Shown: positions 11,877-24,511 of the stretch, piece after piece
Numbering within the stretch: position 1 is the stretch's first letter
Layout: each line of letters begins with the position of its first letter
Assembly (NCBI RefSeq): GCF_964355755.1
Contig: NC_092672.1
Span: 35,150,501 to 35,214,500 of the forward strand
Direction of reading: 5' to 3'
DNA length: 64,000 nt
DNA from: Antedon mediterranea
Lineage: Eukaryota; Echinodermata; Crinoidea; Comatulida; Antedonidae
The notes under the pieces: generated by a model
What the model saw: only the letters and a program-made list of their open reading frames with translations
Told to the model about the DNA's origin: nothing
Databases searched by the model: none
Position numbers and translations under genes: made by a program

Positions 11877-14800
11877 ATGGCGCACGGAGGAAACAAATGG
11901 GAAGGTAAAAATGTCGAAAAAATATGAATATAAATTATGTTATAACTATTTTTATGTTGATTTATGGAGTTTAAGATCTAAAATAGATATCTGGATTATT
12001 TTCTTTGTTGTACAGGATGTATTTAGTAATTTACAGACTGTTTTTGTCAGGCCCTAATCGTTAGGCCTACTTCACACTAACACATCGAGATGACGTGGAA
12101 GTGCAGCAAACCTTCCTTACTGCTGCCGCGCTCCGCCCGAACGACCCGAGTCCTTATGGCTTGAGATTAGGCCTAGACTTTTCTTAAAGGTTTTAATCCT
12201 ATTATTTTAATATGATCGTTGGCTAGGCCTAGTAGTGTCTAGGCCCAGTAGGATAATATTTAGTTTAATCTAAATAAGATTGAATATTATTATTATTAAT
12301 AATTATTAGTATTATATTAATTATTAGGCCTAGGCCTATGTCTGTTTGGTCATGGAGTTATAAATATAAATAACTGGTTTGGTTTGTGCATTTTAAAATC
12401 TTAATCTTACAATAATAATAACATGTGTTGTCTCATGACTGTCTTAATATTCTTATTTATATGTTCTGTACAGATCTTCGTAAACAAGCTCGTCAATTGG
12501 AAAATGAGTTGGATTTAAAATTGGTATCCTTCAGTAAACTGGGTACCAGCTATAGTTCACAAAAAGATGATGATTATAATAGGTAAGTATCTAATCACAA
12601 GGAACTCAGTGAAATTTTTTAATGACTTTAGTTGGGAATAACACTAATAAAAACTGAAGAGAACACACCGTGGAGCATGAATGTGTGCTGCTTTCCACAG
12701 CATTTATTTGTCCAATATAAAATATCAGACACATATAGAAAGCATACACATCATAACAAAAATATAAGAATATAAATTGTTTTGAGTCCAAAAATATATT
12801 ACACATTTTAAATGGGTCTCTCATGCTTCCTGGACTATAATTGGACTTGTTCCTCTTGATCATCAAGTAAATGTTTTTTTAGGTCTAAAAGTAAAATATG
12901 CTATATTCATTTAATATTGTTCTATCTCATCTTAAACGCTAATCGTTGTTAGACATTGCGCGTCTCACTTGTGTTCGCCACTCAGTACGTTTTTGAGCAA
13001 GCATGTGTATAGGTCCGCGTGTGAAAAGTTCTGTTTCCTTTTTTATGTTTGCCATCCATGTTGTTTTTGGTCTTTCTCACACTCACGTCATATTGCGAAT
13101 TTTGGACAAAAAGTGTTTTGAGAGCGCTTTTGATTTAAACATTAGCGCGAGCCTATCTTACCGCTGAGAATGGTATTGAGAAACCCGAAGACTTCACGCG
13201 AGCGAGACGAACTGACTAAGAACATTATTACTATAGATTTTCACTTCATACACGCTTATTATTGAACAACAGTTAGTATAAATAACTGCTAGTTAATTAG
13301 AGACATTCGATGTTACTAAGAATACTAAAGAAATTAATTATAATACAAATTTAAAAGATTTATAACGATTCTAGTTTAGGTAACATTCGCCCATTAACAA
13401 TGAAAACAAACAAATCCTGCGTAGGAAATCGCGGAACTCTAAAAAGTTTGTTTTAATATCACGCTAAAATTGTTTCCGAATTTTTAAATACATATTTGTA
13501 AATAGTATGTTAAATTTCAATATCTTTACTTTTAATCTTCAAAAAATCAAAATGTTGATATTTTTTAAAAGAATTTTATGACCATTTGAAATCGGGTATA
13601 TTTACTATCGATCGCGCTCCGCCGGTGCCCGAGTAGGTGTGTACGCGTCGCTTTTGCAGGCTCTATTCCCAGTAGCGAGTTTCGGTCGCGCTAACATAAG
13701 CAATGTTTTCTACATTTACATGCATTAGGGGTAAATTATGTTTAATTGTTTTTACCGCATAACAAAATAACCACATTTATTTCTTTTCTTGCCTAACCGT
13801 TTCTGTCACCCTAAAATCAAATATTTTAACTGCATAATTTTAAGCGACAATAACATACAAATAGGCCTACTATAATTTGATCACTTCGCAATACTTTAAA
13901 GTTGTTGTATACAATTATTTTAAGAATATAAATAAAAACACACAGAAACTAATAAAATGGCAACTAATTGAAAAGTCAAACTCATTTATTTCATCAATTA
14001 AATATTTGAAAAAAATCAAATCAAGTAAGGTACTGCTGTGTAGGCCTTAAATATGATTACTGTATTTTTTAGTTTTAATTTGTATAATGGCCTAGGCCTA
14101 ATAATATAGTACTAACAACATGTTTATTTCTAAAGGCAAGAATAACAAACAGCTTTATTTATTTACCTTCAATATTAAATCTATGAGAAACCTCAATTAT
14201 GAGAATCATTTAAATTTCTGTCACCGTACATTTCATTATAATGAAAACCTTTAATTTAAAAGACATTTAATTAATAAGAGCTGGTCAAATTTTTTTGAAT
14301 GTCAACATGCTGTCTATAAATAGCCGCTTTCAAGTGATGCAAATTTTTTCTGGAGTCAGATCCTATAAAAAATATAGAAATATAAAAAGTATGTTAATTT
14401 AAATATGTATTTGAAAGATGGGCTAGAGGTATACTGCATGATAAATTAGGCTGAAAAACCTAGCATGTGGTCCTAGGCCTACTACAAGGCCTAGCTTAAT
14501 GTTTTAAATCCCATAAAACGTTTGAATTTAATACAAGTACAAAATCTAATTTATATAGAGTTGTAAAGTGTGGTACATTCAGTACATTAATTAAAATAAA
14601 TGAGAATGGGGCCTAATATTAATAAATAAACATGTAAAAAATTGGCCTAAACGACTACGTGTGTATCTATACGCATTGATTAACACGCAGTACGCGTTGG
14701 ACCATCAAGGCTAGGCCCAGCTTCGCACAAACCACCGTTATACATGTGATTTGTTTACCTATTTCAATCGCCATTTAAAAAATACCTGAAAATATCAACA

Positions 14801-17655
14801 TGCCCATTTTTTGTCAAACGAATCTTTACATTACATAGTAACTTTTTATTTAGTCACTCGTTTACTCAAAAATTGAGGAATTTTTTTATGGTCTCGTAAA
14901 AATGTACAATATTATTATTGATAAAAACCGTATAAAATCTAACAAAAAGAAGAGCAAATTCAATGATTACCTGAAACGATCATAACTGCTATCCTGTTCC
15001 AAAAACCAAGTCACATGCTTCTTCAACCCTTGCTTTAATTATTCTCATGAATTATTCATAAGGAACTATAATTTTAAGGCTTTCAATTGGTTAAAAGAGT
15101 TTAACCCTATTAAAATTTTAAATTCACATCATTTCCGGGTGATGTTGTCGCGCTTCGATGAATCTCAGAAATCACAAATGACCGCTAGAGGGCTCACTAC
15201 TTTTTGTCTAGTCTAAATGAATGTGTTCTCTAACTATCTAGCTTCTGTTAAATAATTACTTTATATTTCATTTACAAGGCCAAATCCAGACAAGCGGAAG
15301 CATTTTAGTTGGTCTTTTTGTCAAATAAGTTGAGCAATGTTTATCATTTTGCAATAAAGAGATATGTAGTAATAAAATTCACCTGAGGTTATCATGAATT
15401 GCAAACTTGTATATTAAAAATAAGGACATCTCACCATAAAAAAAAACAATACTTTTTCTCTCCTCTCCAGTTCTGATTCTTCACCCCTTCTTGGAGGTTC
15501 CAACAGCGACAGAATGTTTGAAACTATGTCAATGGAGATTGAACAATTACTTGCAAAGGTATTAACAATTTTGAATACAAAATAATACAGAATATCGTAT
15601 CGCAGTACAATCCCATACACAAATATAATTAAGGGTTCCCACTTGACTAATGGATCCACTCGACGTCAGTGATTTAGTTCACTGTCTTTTGTTTCTCATT
15701 ATTTTGGTGTTGTACCTTTGTATTGTCCTTGTTTTTTTTAATGAATAAATTAAATTAAATCCTATCCCTAATTTATGCTAGATTTGAGGAGAAATATTTT
15801 TGGTAATTTATATACCTCCGAGTGCAATCTCATGGCCTAATTTGTGCATAACTTCATATCCAGGGCCCTTGTAATGTTTTACCTAAAGATAGATAACTCA
15901 ATTTTGCAATTATTTGTATATACTTCAGTATGTGTACTCATTTATTTAAATATCTGATAAATTGGTTGATTTTCTAGTTAACAGAAGTAAATGACCGTAT
16001 GTCGGAATACACAAACAGTGTATCATCGTTATCACCGAGTGCAGCACTTCTGCACACGCTCCAACGGCACCGAGACATTCTCCAGGATTACTCGCACGAG
16101 TTCCAGAAAACGAGAACAAATATTAGCGTGTGTCGGGAGCGAGAAGATCTGTTGGGGTCGGTTCGAAGGGAAATTGATGCGTACAAGAACTCATCAGGGC
16201 TGAATAGGAGGACGGACATGTATCTAAAGGAACATGAGCATTTAAGGAAGTATGTCAATGTCCTACATCTCATAAATCTGTTGTATTATACCAATATGTT
16301 TCATTATATAGAGAACAATAGCCATATTCCCCATTCTGATTTTCAATTTGGTTTTCTATGTAAATATCACTTAAGGAAAATTCTTAAATATATACCTTAT
16401 TGACTTAAGTGAAATAATTATTTAAAGGAAATATCTCACTTTAGTGTGATTTGATACAGTCACTGATCTTTATTATCCATATTAATTTAATTTTTTACAT
16501 TTTAATTTTGTAAAAATGCCAAACTATGTACTAGATGTTATACCTTAATTAGTGAAATTATTCCTTAATGGCATTACACTATTCTATGTTGTTTTTCAGC
16601 TCTGATAGGTTAACAGATGAAACAATTAAGTGAGTATAAGCTTTTGTCATGTTTGTAATTTCATAGAATTGATAAAGGATCAAACTGTTTATGTGTGGCT
16701 GCCACACGATCACTTCCACACCCATTAACAGACACTGTGAAGAATATGTACATAGTACAGTACTGTTATTTGTCGCAGCCAGACATAAGATCAAAGGAAT
16801 GTTACGAGTTCTTATCTTGGCAAGGCAAGCTCAGTGTCCTGTAGTTAGATTGCCTTGCTTAAATCTGGTCGTATCAGCTAGTTGATTTGACTTTTAAATT
16901 AAATTTGCTCTCAAATAAATAAAAAATGTTAATGAATTTTGTTGTCTTAAAATGTATTTGTTTATCTTGACAGTATTGCCATAGCAACTAAAGAAAACCT
17001 AATGTCACAACGAAGTACCTTACGCAAGATCACTGGTTCTATGACCAATATGGTCAGTATCCTTTGAAAAGTACTAAAGCTCTGTCCACACTATCAAACT
17101 TTTTTTTTTTTTTAAGTGTGATGTGCTTAAATACGGTAGTGGTGTGAAGTCATCATGTCTGCACATCAAAATCTACAGAAAAATAATCTCTGACTTTATT
17201 ACTAATCACACTAAAGCTCCGTTTACACTTTCAAACTAGTTTGATAAACAAAGTGTGATGTGCCCAAATATGGTAGTGATATGACATCATCGTGTCCATA
17301 TATGGGCACATCACATTGTTTTGTCACATAAAAGTTTGATAGTGTAGACCGAGCTTAACTGGTAAAATGTAATATTGTGTAGTATTTATATGTGATGTCA
17401 CAGAACAACTCCTAGAGGTCTCACACTTGCTTTGAAGAAACCAAGAAATAAGAGACTCATACTTTCATTAATCTTTCAATTTTGTTTTTCCATTAATTCC
17501 ATAATGTATTCCTTAACCAAAAACTTTCAGATCGATTTCCAGTTATCAATAGTTTAGTCCAGAGAATAAACTTAAGAAAAAGACGAGATTCAATTATTCT
17601 AGGTAGTGTTATAGCAACATGTATTATTCTGCTACTTCTCTATGCATTTCACTAA
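11877..17655 (+). CDS. GOSR1: Golgi SNAP receptor complex member 1 (GS28)
   Basis: GOSR1 is a Qb-SNARE of ER-Golgi and intra-Golgi transport. Exons: 11877-11904, 12474-12582, 15471-15558, 15978-16249, 16600-16629, 16974-17056 and 17531-17655; 735 nt, 244 residues (human 250). The start MAHGGNKWEDLRKQARQLEN is followed by DLKLVSFSKLGTSYSS, the LHTLQRHRDILQDYSHEF helix, the SNARE motif (SDRLTDETINIAIATKENLM) and a C-terminal anchor (IATCIILLLLYAFH). The donor of exon 6 must be the GT at 17057-17058: with A at 17056 the next exon reads NRFPVINSLVQRINLRKRRD in frame. The closer-looking GT at 17053 breaks the frame. Intron 2 (2.9 kb) carries a retrotransposon fragment, and intron 6 carries two family A MITEs. 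Confidence 0.95.
12583..15470. other. GOSR1 intron 2
   Basis: This is a 2.9-kb intron. The only feature I recognise is the RTE-like LINE fragment at 12939-13090. The rest is AT-rich with a few CG-richer patches (13080-13220, 13600-13700) and TAGGCCTA motifs near 14080-14100 and 14470-14500. I see no open coding sequence. Confidence 0.5.
12939..13090 (-). mobile_element. RTE-like non-LTR retrotransposon, C-terminal fragment
   Basis: The minus strand reads ERPKTTWMANIKKETELF, then HMLAQKRTEWRTQVRRAM and a stop at 12941-12939. The spacing RPK-TTW...LAQ-R--WR--V is the known C-terminal signature of RTE/BovB-type reverse transcriptase polyproteins. A stop just upstream of ERPK shows it is dead and 5'-truncated. 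Confidence 0.6.
17075..17168. mobile_element. MITE family A, left part
   Basis: The left terminal repeat is present (AAGCTCTGTCCACACTATCA). The right end is lost. It begins 18 bases after the exon 6 donor of GOSR1. Confidence 0.75.
17212..17357. mobile_element. MITE family A, full copy in GOSR1 intron 6
   Basis: Both terminal repeats are present with TA flanks. It has one CCAAATATGG and one CCATATATGG. The 40 bases on its left are duplicated beside the copy at 18050. Confidence 0.85.
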
Positions 17656-17669
17656 TATGAGGAAGAGGG

Positions 17670-17800
17670 GTAGAATTTGGTCCAGGGGGTAATGAGAGAA
17701 GGGCATGTAGAATGTTGTCCAGGGAGTGACAAGAAGAGAGCATTTATAATGTTGTCCAGGGAGTATCAAGAAGAGAGCATGTCGAATTTGGCAAACGGTG
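17670..17800. repeat. Short tandem repeat after GOSR1
   Basis: Three drifted copies of a unit of about 45 bases containing GT(A/T)GAAT and GTCCAGGGAGT, then AAGAGAGCAT. Confidence 0.7.
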
Positions 17801-18049
17801 AGGTATCAGATGGAGTGAAAAGCAGATTTGTTCTAGACTGATTGCCTAAAATAAACAGGACAATCAAAGAGGTTAGAGAGCAATCTTCACAAAGTAAAAT
17901 GCTTGGAATACAACCCAAGTGTATAGAAGATTAACCATATAGAATTATGTAAAATAATAATAAGTAAGTCAGCTATAGTGGACTTAAGTTGTTTGGTGTC
18001 TTTCCTAAATCTACAGAAAAATAATCTGGGACTTTATTACTAATCACAC

Positions 18050-18191
18050 TAAAGCTTCGTCTACACTCTCAAACTAGTTTGACAAAGTGTGATGTGCCCA
18101 AATGTGGTAGTGATATGACATCATTATGTCCATATTTGGGCACATCACATTTTTTTGTCACATTAAGTTTGATAATGTAGACAGAGCTTTA
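18050..18191. mobile_element. MITE family A, full copy
   Basis: Terminal repeats with TA flanks. It carries CCATATTTGG and TGACATCA. Its left flank (TCTACAGAAAAATAATCT, then GACTTTATTACTAATCACAC) repeats that of the copy at 17212. Confidence 0.85.
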
Positions 18192-18394
18192 GGGAAACAC
18201 TTCACATTTATAATTCTTTTATCTAGTATCCCCAAAACAAACAGATTTTACACACCACACCGGGACAACATTTTTTTTTTTTTTTTTTTTTTTTTTATTT
18301 TTTTTTTATTCGACTTCTTACTAACTCAGTTAGTGAAGGATCTGGACCAACAGGTGGTAAACACCTCTAAAATGGCCCAGTCCCAATTTGCACA

Positions 18395-18665
18395 GTGGCT
18401 GTGTGTGACAGTGGCTGTGTTTGTGTGGACTAGTACACCGAGGTAGCCCCCTACTCGTCTCGAAAGATGTACTAGGTTCTTTAAAGTGCGCATGAGCTAT
18501 GTGTACACTGGACCTACGGTTTATAGTCCTTATCCGAGAAGACTCGTTCTACCACCAGAACCATGGAGTGAGTGAGCCTCGAACCCCTGCCGATGTTATG
18601 GCTACTTAATTACGGTTTCACTGTCTTAACCGCTCGGCCACTCACTCACTCACTCACTCCTGAAC
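18395..18665 (-). mobile_element. tRNA-derived SINE, family 1
   Basis: On the minus strand the 5' head reads GTGGCCGAGCGGTTAAGAC (18641-18623), a near-perfect A box of tRNA-Ser/Leu type, followed by GGTTCGAGGCT (18585-18575), a B box with changes at its last positions. A tail with GACGAGTAGGGGG and TGTACTAGT is shared with copies at 39395-39512 and 43390-43610. No intact tRNA fold continues past the B box, so it is a SINE and not a tRNA gene. Confidence 0.75.
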
Positions 18666-20429
18666 ATTGCTGTTCAGTATGGTGTGCACCCCAGAGTTTT
18701 GCTCGGTGAAAGGGTACAAGTGAATGCCACAAATATTTATTAACTTAAGTGAAATAGTTAGTATAAGGGATAACATAAGGATAGTATAAATTCACTTAAG
18801 TGTGACTGTTGAATACCAATTATCTCATGAGGTAAAAATATCGAACAGGCGTATCGAAAAATTGTAACCAAACGCTAAGCATTATTGTATTGATTATAAA
18901 TTGGAAAAATATTGTTTTGAAATCATTTTTAAAACACTAGGTGGTGGAGCACACACATACTTGACACAATTATGTTTGATTATGCGACACAACTAAAAAT
19001 AATAAATTTGTAAACATTATTGCATCCAAGTTATATAATGGTTAACAAAAGGTTTGATTTATACGCAGTAGGTGAAAGATTTTCAAATGTTATTCACAAC
19101 GTTTGTAAGTCAGTTGGTATCAGACATGGTACCTTGTAGTACACTTCTATTGGCTGTAAAATATGAATAAACACTCATCCACATTGCAAAGGGTGTGTGG
19201 GACACATTCAAAACATTACAATCTGTTTCATACAATATCTGGTGAATTTCTTTTTAAAGAGTTTCTTTTACAAATATATATTATTCCTATATTTAATTGT
19301 TTAAAAGATATTTTTTTTTGTAGGAGTGGAATATATTGTTGAAAATCTGTTTTTATTTATTTGTTACACTGAACTTGTTTAAGTTAGCCTGTATTCAAAG
19401 ACTTTCATCAGAAAATCATGAAAAAATATTATTTTGAAATTGGATATAAAGCTAAAAGGGGCATCGTGAAATCCCCTGTTGTTGTTTTGGTCATAGAGTT
19501 GATCATTATGTGTAGAAACATGTTAGAAATGCTATTCATACCATCTTTAATATATATTAAATAATTAAAAAACTGAATACATCCTACATCATAGAAGATA
19601 TGTAAATGACCCACCTGTATTGTGTTCATATTTTAGTTAATTTAATAAAACATTTTTTGGATTAGGAAATTTAAATTTTAAGAAATATAATTTGTTAATT
19701 TAACTGAAATTTTTTCTTTTTTTCTCCTACGTGTAGTTAAATTGTCTTAATTGTGCAAAATGTAAATATGTAACGTATATAGTAGTTTGTGAATAATATT
19801 AAATTGCAATAAGATTGATTTTTAGTTTCTTTTTTTATTTTATTGTATGAATTCGGACTATGAATACGATCGACTGCTGAAAAGTTTATTATGCATAGAG
19901 GGCGCGTGTCGTGTTTTCAAAAACACATGTTTTTCTTTGAACGACGTTTGTTGATCGTCGTTCGTCGTGTGTTGTTGATAATGAGGAGAAGAAAGGTTTG
20001 TTCAATTTGACATTTTAAAAATGTAAGTATAACTAAATCTGTTGAATAATCAAAATATGTTATAGACTACATAAAATAATTGGTCTATGCATATTAATGT
20101 CAGTCATATAACTTGGCCTACTGTGTGAGCTAACAAAGTCAGGTGTTGCAGTATGGACTATGGTGGTTTATGTATGGTAAAGAGTAGCTAGGAAAGTGGG
20201 GAAGCTTGACCAGAAAAAAAGCCTAGGCCTAGCTTTTCTTAAACCGTGGAAATTCGGTGTTTATCGATGAAATGTGTTGTTTTGTTTGTACTGTGTATTC
20301 ATATTTATTTTGCTTGCGAAAAAAAACCAATAATATTAATAATAATTTAATATTAATAATAAATAACATTATTATTAATAAATATTGACCACCACCTATC
20401 TTTTTTTGTGACAGAACTACTCCAGTAGA

Positions 20430-23400
20430 ATGACACTGAATAAGTTTATGCATCCAAGAAACATATACTTCAATAACCCACCAGATTTTGCAAAACTATG
20501 CGAGAAATACCCAGACTTCAAAAGTCATACATTGACCTCGTCGTCTGCTAAAGTTAACATAGACTTCAAGGATCCAGAAGCTCTACGTTCATTGACCTGC
20601 ACTCTGTTGAAAGAGGATTTTGGCTTGGATGTTCACCTGCCGATTGATAGAATAATTCCAACAGTGCCATTACGTTTGAACTACATTCTCTGGATTGAAG
20701 ATTTGCTGAGAAAAAGTGATATACCATTGGATCGACAGATTACTGGCATTGATATTGGTGTGGAATTTTTTTATATCAATTTTTTTTTAATTTATTCATT
20801 CAATTTAATATTTTATTCTATTATAAAAAAACAAAAAAAATTGAATACTGATTATAAAATGTCTTGAAATAAAAATGGATTTTAAAGTGATCAAATCTCT
20901 ATACTTACCAGAAGATATATTGTGACATTCTTTGGTGGTGTTTTTAATGACATCCTAAAGCTCTGTCTACACATCAAACTTAAGTGACAAAAAATGCCCA
21001 TATATGGACATGATGATGTCATACTACAACTACTATATTTGTGCACATGACACTTTTTGTGTTGAACTAGATTGATAGTGTAGACAGATTATAAGTTATG
21101 TCCTCTGTTAATTTTAACTCTTGTTATTTCAGGCTGTGGCTCATCATGTATCTATCCACTTCTTGGTTTTAAACTGAATAACTGGAAGTTCATTGCGTCT
21201 GAAGTTGATTCCTTGTCTCTTCAATATGCAAAAGAAAATGTACAGGAAAACAATGCTGAAAACTTTATTACAGGTGAAACACTTTATGACTATACTTTTG
21301 GTTTACCATAAGAGCTTTTATTAATTAATCAATATTTGGAAACTAGGAATTATTAAAAATTAATTGGCATTAATGTTGAAAATTTATTATGCAATAACAA
21401 TATTGAACATTTATAAATAGGTGTTTGAATCATTAACACACTTACTCTATATAAGCGACATCGATAACTCCAGAGGGCGCTATATTTACAAGGTAAATCG
21501 GAACGAAAATTTCCATCTAGGATGTAAATTTACATCACCGTGCTAGCCTCGCGCCTATGGAACTTTTTTGTCCTGATTTACCTTTTAAATATGGCGCCCT
21601 CTGGAGTTATCGAATTCACTTATTGTTGCTGTCTGATAGACACATAATATTATCTTAACTTCATCCTAGTATATGAAGCAGTAGAAAATACAATGCTGTT
21701 GGAAATCATTGCGGACAATCCTCGACCAGATTACCATTTCACGATGTGTAACCCACCATTCTTCGGTAACATGTTAGAAGCGCAAGGAATACTGTCTCGC
21801 AGCATGGACAGAGCTGAACCAAAGTCGGTGTGCACTGCCGCCGAGATTGAATGCATTGCCGACGGAGGTGAAGTAGAGTTTGTTAAAAGAATGATCCAAG
21901 ATAGTCTTAAATTGAGACACAAAGTTTTGTAAGTAACATACTAACAATTTGTTTTTTTATTTAGCAAAATTTAGCAAAAAATTACAACATTTTCATCTTA
22001 TAATTTGCAACATTCTGTTTGTAGGAGCCTTTTACTTTTTTGCTGTATTTTAAAAAGTAAATAAAAAAATTTCAATAAATTCTTATTTTGTATAATCTTT
22101 GTGCATCTTTAATACTTGTTTGTTCTACATCTGTCTTCAAAAAGACTAAAAATCTTGCTATTTACATTCCACTGTATCAAATTAAAATTTCACCTTAATT
22201 TTTGGAGTTTTTTATGAATCCAAATTATGTTAATTTATATAACACTTGTAATATCAGTGTGTTTTTTTTATTACTAAGGTGGTTCACTTCCATGGTTGGT
22301 AAGAAAGCCAGTCTTCCGTTGATAAAACAAGATCTTCACAAACATAAGGTAGGTCTAAAGAAAAACAAATATTTATTTATGCTGATAAATATTCATTACT
22401 TTCTTTAAAATGTGTTAAAAAGTATATATAAGAGTAAACTAAAGTCATACTAAGCCACGGCTTGACCTCTGACCCTGATGTTCTACTATTGGCCAATGGA
22501 TGTTATGTTCAAATCTTAAGCTCTGTCTACACACTATCAAACTAGTTTGACAAAAAAAGTGTGATGTGCCCAAATATAGTAGTGATATTCCCAAATATAG
22601 TAGTGATATGCCCAAATATAGTAGTGATATTCCCAAATATAGTAGTGATATGACATGATTATCACATAAAGTTTGATAGTGCAGAAAGAGCTTTATAGGT
22701 TGGATAGCTAGTGTGCTTAACAATTTATACTTTATTTTGTAGATATCACATTTTACAACGACTGAATTCTGTCAAGGGCGTACAATGAGATGGGGAGTTG
22801 CTTGGACGTTTCACGATGAAGTTGAAATACTGGTATGCAGGTTTTTTTCATTCTTGTTTAAAACATACTTAACATCAGAGAATAACGTCTAAAAAGCACA
22901 CTTTGCTATAAATTAATATTTTTGTACATGAACCTAACCAACGTACGCGATAACCAGAGATGGTGTTTGTACGTTACGGATACAGATAACCAGAGATGGT
23001 GTTTGTACGTTACGGATACAGATAACCAGAGATGGTGTTTGTACGTTACGGATACAGATAACCAGAGATGGTGTTTGTACGTTACGGATACAGATAACCA
23101 GAGATGGTGTTTGTACGTTACGGATACAGATAACCAGAGATGGTGTTTGTACGTTACGGATACAGATAACCAGAGATGGTGTTTGTACGTTACGGATACA
23201 GATAACCAGAGATGGTGTTTGTACGTTACGGATACAGATAACCAGAGATGGTGTTTGTACGTTACGGATACAGATAACCAGAGATGGTGTTTGTACGTTA
23301 CGGATACAGATAACCAGAGATGGTGTTTGTACGTTACGGATACAGATAACCAGAGATGGTGTTTGTACGTTACGGATACAGATAACATCTTCACACAAAT

Positions 23401-24511
23401 AAACACAAACCCGTATTAATTAAAACTTCACACAAATACGAACCACGGTCCCTGCAGTGTTTTAATTTTTATAAACGATTTACTATAGCGATCATAGGTA
23501 GAGGCAAGATGCTCATACACAGTCTTTTCAATTTTTATATATGATTTGTAGAATAGACTATTACACTGATAATAAGTCTGAATATTTGTCAAATTACCGG
23601 TACGTGTTTTTAATCTACAGCCGCCTGCGAAACGTCCCAAACCATCTAAAGAGAGGCCACCGTTAAGAATACCTGTACCACAAAAATATATCGAGAAGGT
23701 ACTCAGTGCCCATCCTAAGGTCAAAGGTCAACTGAACAAGGTCAAGTTCTTTTGCAGAGAGGTCAAGAAATGTTTAAAAAATCTTGAAGTAAGGAAAAAC
23801 CATTAGCAATTTGTAATTAATTTGTGTAAGAGTAACTGTGACTAATTAATTGCGGGGGTTACAGAATAACCGTGTTATCAGTAGCACCTATAGAGGGAGT
23901 ATACGTGCGGCAAACATTTTAAACAGCCCACTCATAATTTTATCCTTTTTTTTTCTTAGATAACTTTCAACAAAATGCAGAGTACAACCGCATTGTATCA
24001 GTATCAAGTGACGGCAACAAAAAACACTTGGTCAAAACAAAGACAAAAACGAAGACAAAATGAGAGAATGCAGGGAGATACGATTGCAGAAACAGACGCA
24101 CAGCAACAACACACAGAAGAATTTACAAACAGATGTGCAAATAATGATGCTGTAGACATCAGAGAAACTGAAAAAAGTGATCAGAAAAATGAACTATTAA
24201 AAAAAGATCATATGATAGACAATGATTTACTAAACAGTGGATATGATACAATGAGTGGTGTAGCACACACGAGTAACCATGGAGATAAATCACAAACTAT
24301 AGAGGGAGCAGCAGTTGGACAATCCAATGCGGATAAAATGGACTTCCTCTTTAAATGTGTTCTTGCAATTAAAATGGAAGACGGCAATATTTTGGTGGAA
24401 TTGAGTTGGATCGACGGAAAAAGTCGAGAGTTCATGCATCAGTTTGGACAGTATTTAAAAAACTTTTTCAAGCGAGAGATTTCAGTTTATATTCAACAAC
24501 AGCTTCTCTAA
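20430..24511 (+). CDS. METTL16: RNA N6-adenosine methyltransferase METTL16
   Basis: METTL16 methylates adenosine in U6 snRNA and MAT2A hairpins using S-adenosylmethionine. Coding exons: 20430-20757, 21133-21273, 21670-21928, 22279-22348, 22743-22832, 23621-23788 and 23960-24511; 1608 nt, 535 residues (human 562). The start MTLNKFMHPRNIYFNNPPDF matches the family N-terminus. KVNIDFKDPEALRSLTCTLL and TVPLRLNYILWIEDL follow. The SAM-binding GIDIGCGSSCIYPL and the catalytic NPPF, at residues 184-187 by my count, are intact. TTTEFCQGRTMRWGVAWTF is conserved. The last exon has a low-complexity linker and a clear C-terminal VCR domain (FLFKCVLAIKMEDGNILVEL). The ATG lies 15 bases after an acceptor, so a 5' UTR exon exists upstream. 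Confidence 0.96.
20956..21092. mobile_element. MITE family A (METTL16 intron)
   Basis: The copy runs in the opposite orientation, with a CCATATATGG. Both terminal repeats are present but drifted. Confidence 0.75.
21461..21613. mobile_element. Foldback element with GAGGGCGC ends (METTL16 intron)
   Basis: The two ends are inverted repeats of about 38 bases: TCGATAACTCCAGAGGGCGC and its complement, continuing into AAGGTAAATC. The centre is GC-richer and unrelated. No clear target duplication can be assigned because the ends are palindromic (TCGA). Confidence 0.75.
22517..22695. mobile_element. MITE family A (METTL16 intron), expanded
   Basis: Four copies of the internal 21-base unit are present, but all have drifted from CCAAATATGG to CAAATATAG. 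The right half is shortened. Confidence 0.8.
22950..23381. repeat. 36-bp minisatellite, 12 near-identical units (METTL16 intron)
   Basis: The unit ATAACCAGAGATGGTGTTTG plus TACGTTACGGATACAG repeats exactly 12 times with no differences that I can see. Because 36 is divisible by three and the unit lacks stops in several frames, long open frames appear on both strands. They are by-products and are not called as genes. Confidence 0.97.

Larger units (their letters stand above)
17656..20429. other. Intergenic GOSR1 / METTL16
   Basis: Contents in order: a short tandem repeat (17670-17800), a family A MITE (18050-18191), a long T-tract (18271-18310), a tRNA-derived SINE on the minus strand (18395-18665) with an (ACTC)n stretch, and about 1 kb of AT-rich DNA without features. 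Near 19897 an AGAGGGCGCG is followed by a likely METTL16 5' UTR exon ending near 19996 (GAAAG before GTTTGT). The METTL16 acceptor is at 20413-20414. Confidence 0.55.

Noticed and set aside
17053..17056. Apparent frameshift or missing microexon between GOSR1 exons 6 and 7
   Set aside because: Using the GT at 17057-17058 as donor restores the frame and gives the conserved NRFPVINSL, so the gene looks intact.
18126..18446. 106-codon plus-strand frame
   Set aside because: It runs through a MITE, a long T-tract and a SINE tail. Not a gene.
18573..18650. Functional tRNA-Ser or tRNA-Leu gene
   Set aside because: Only the A and B boxes are tRNA-like; the acceptor stem cannot be closed, and the tail is shared with other repeat copies. 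It is a SINE head.
22950..23381. CRISPR-like array of identical repeats
   Set aside because: There are no unique spacers between units, and the window is a nuclear animal genome. It is a minisatellite.
22906..23419. Long open frames on both strands in the 36-bp repeat
   Set aside because: They arise because a stop-free unit of 36 bases is repeated. They have no conserved start, lie in a METTL16 intron, and encode only the repeat.
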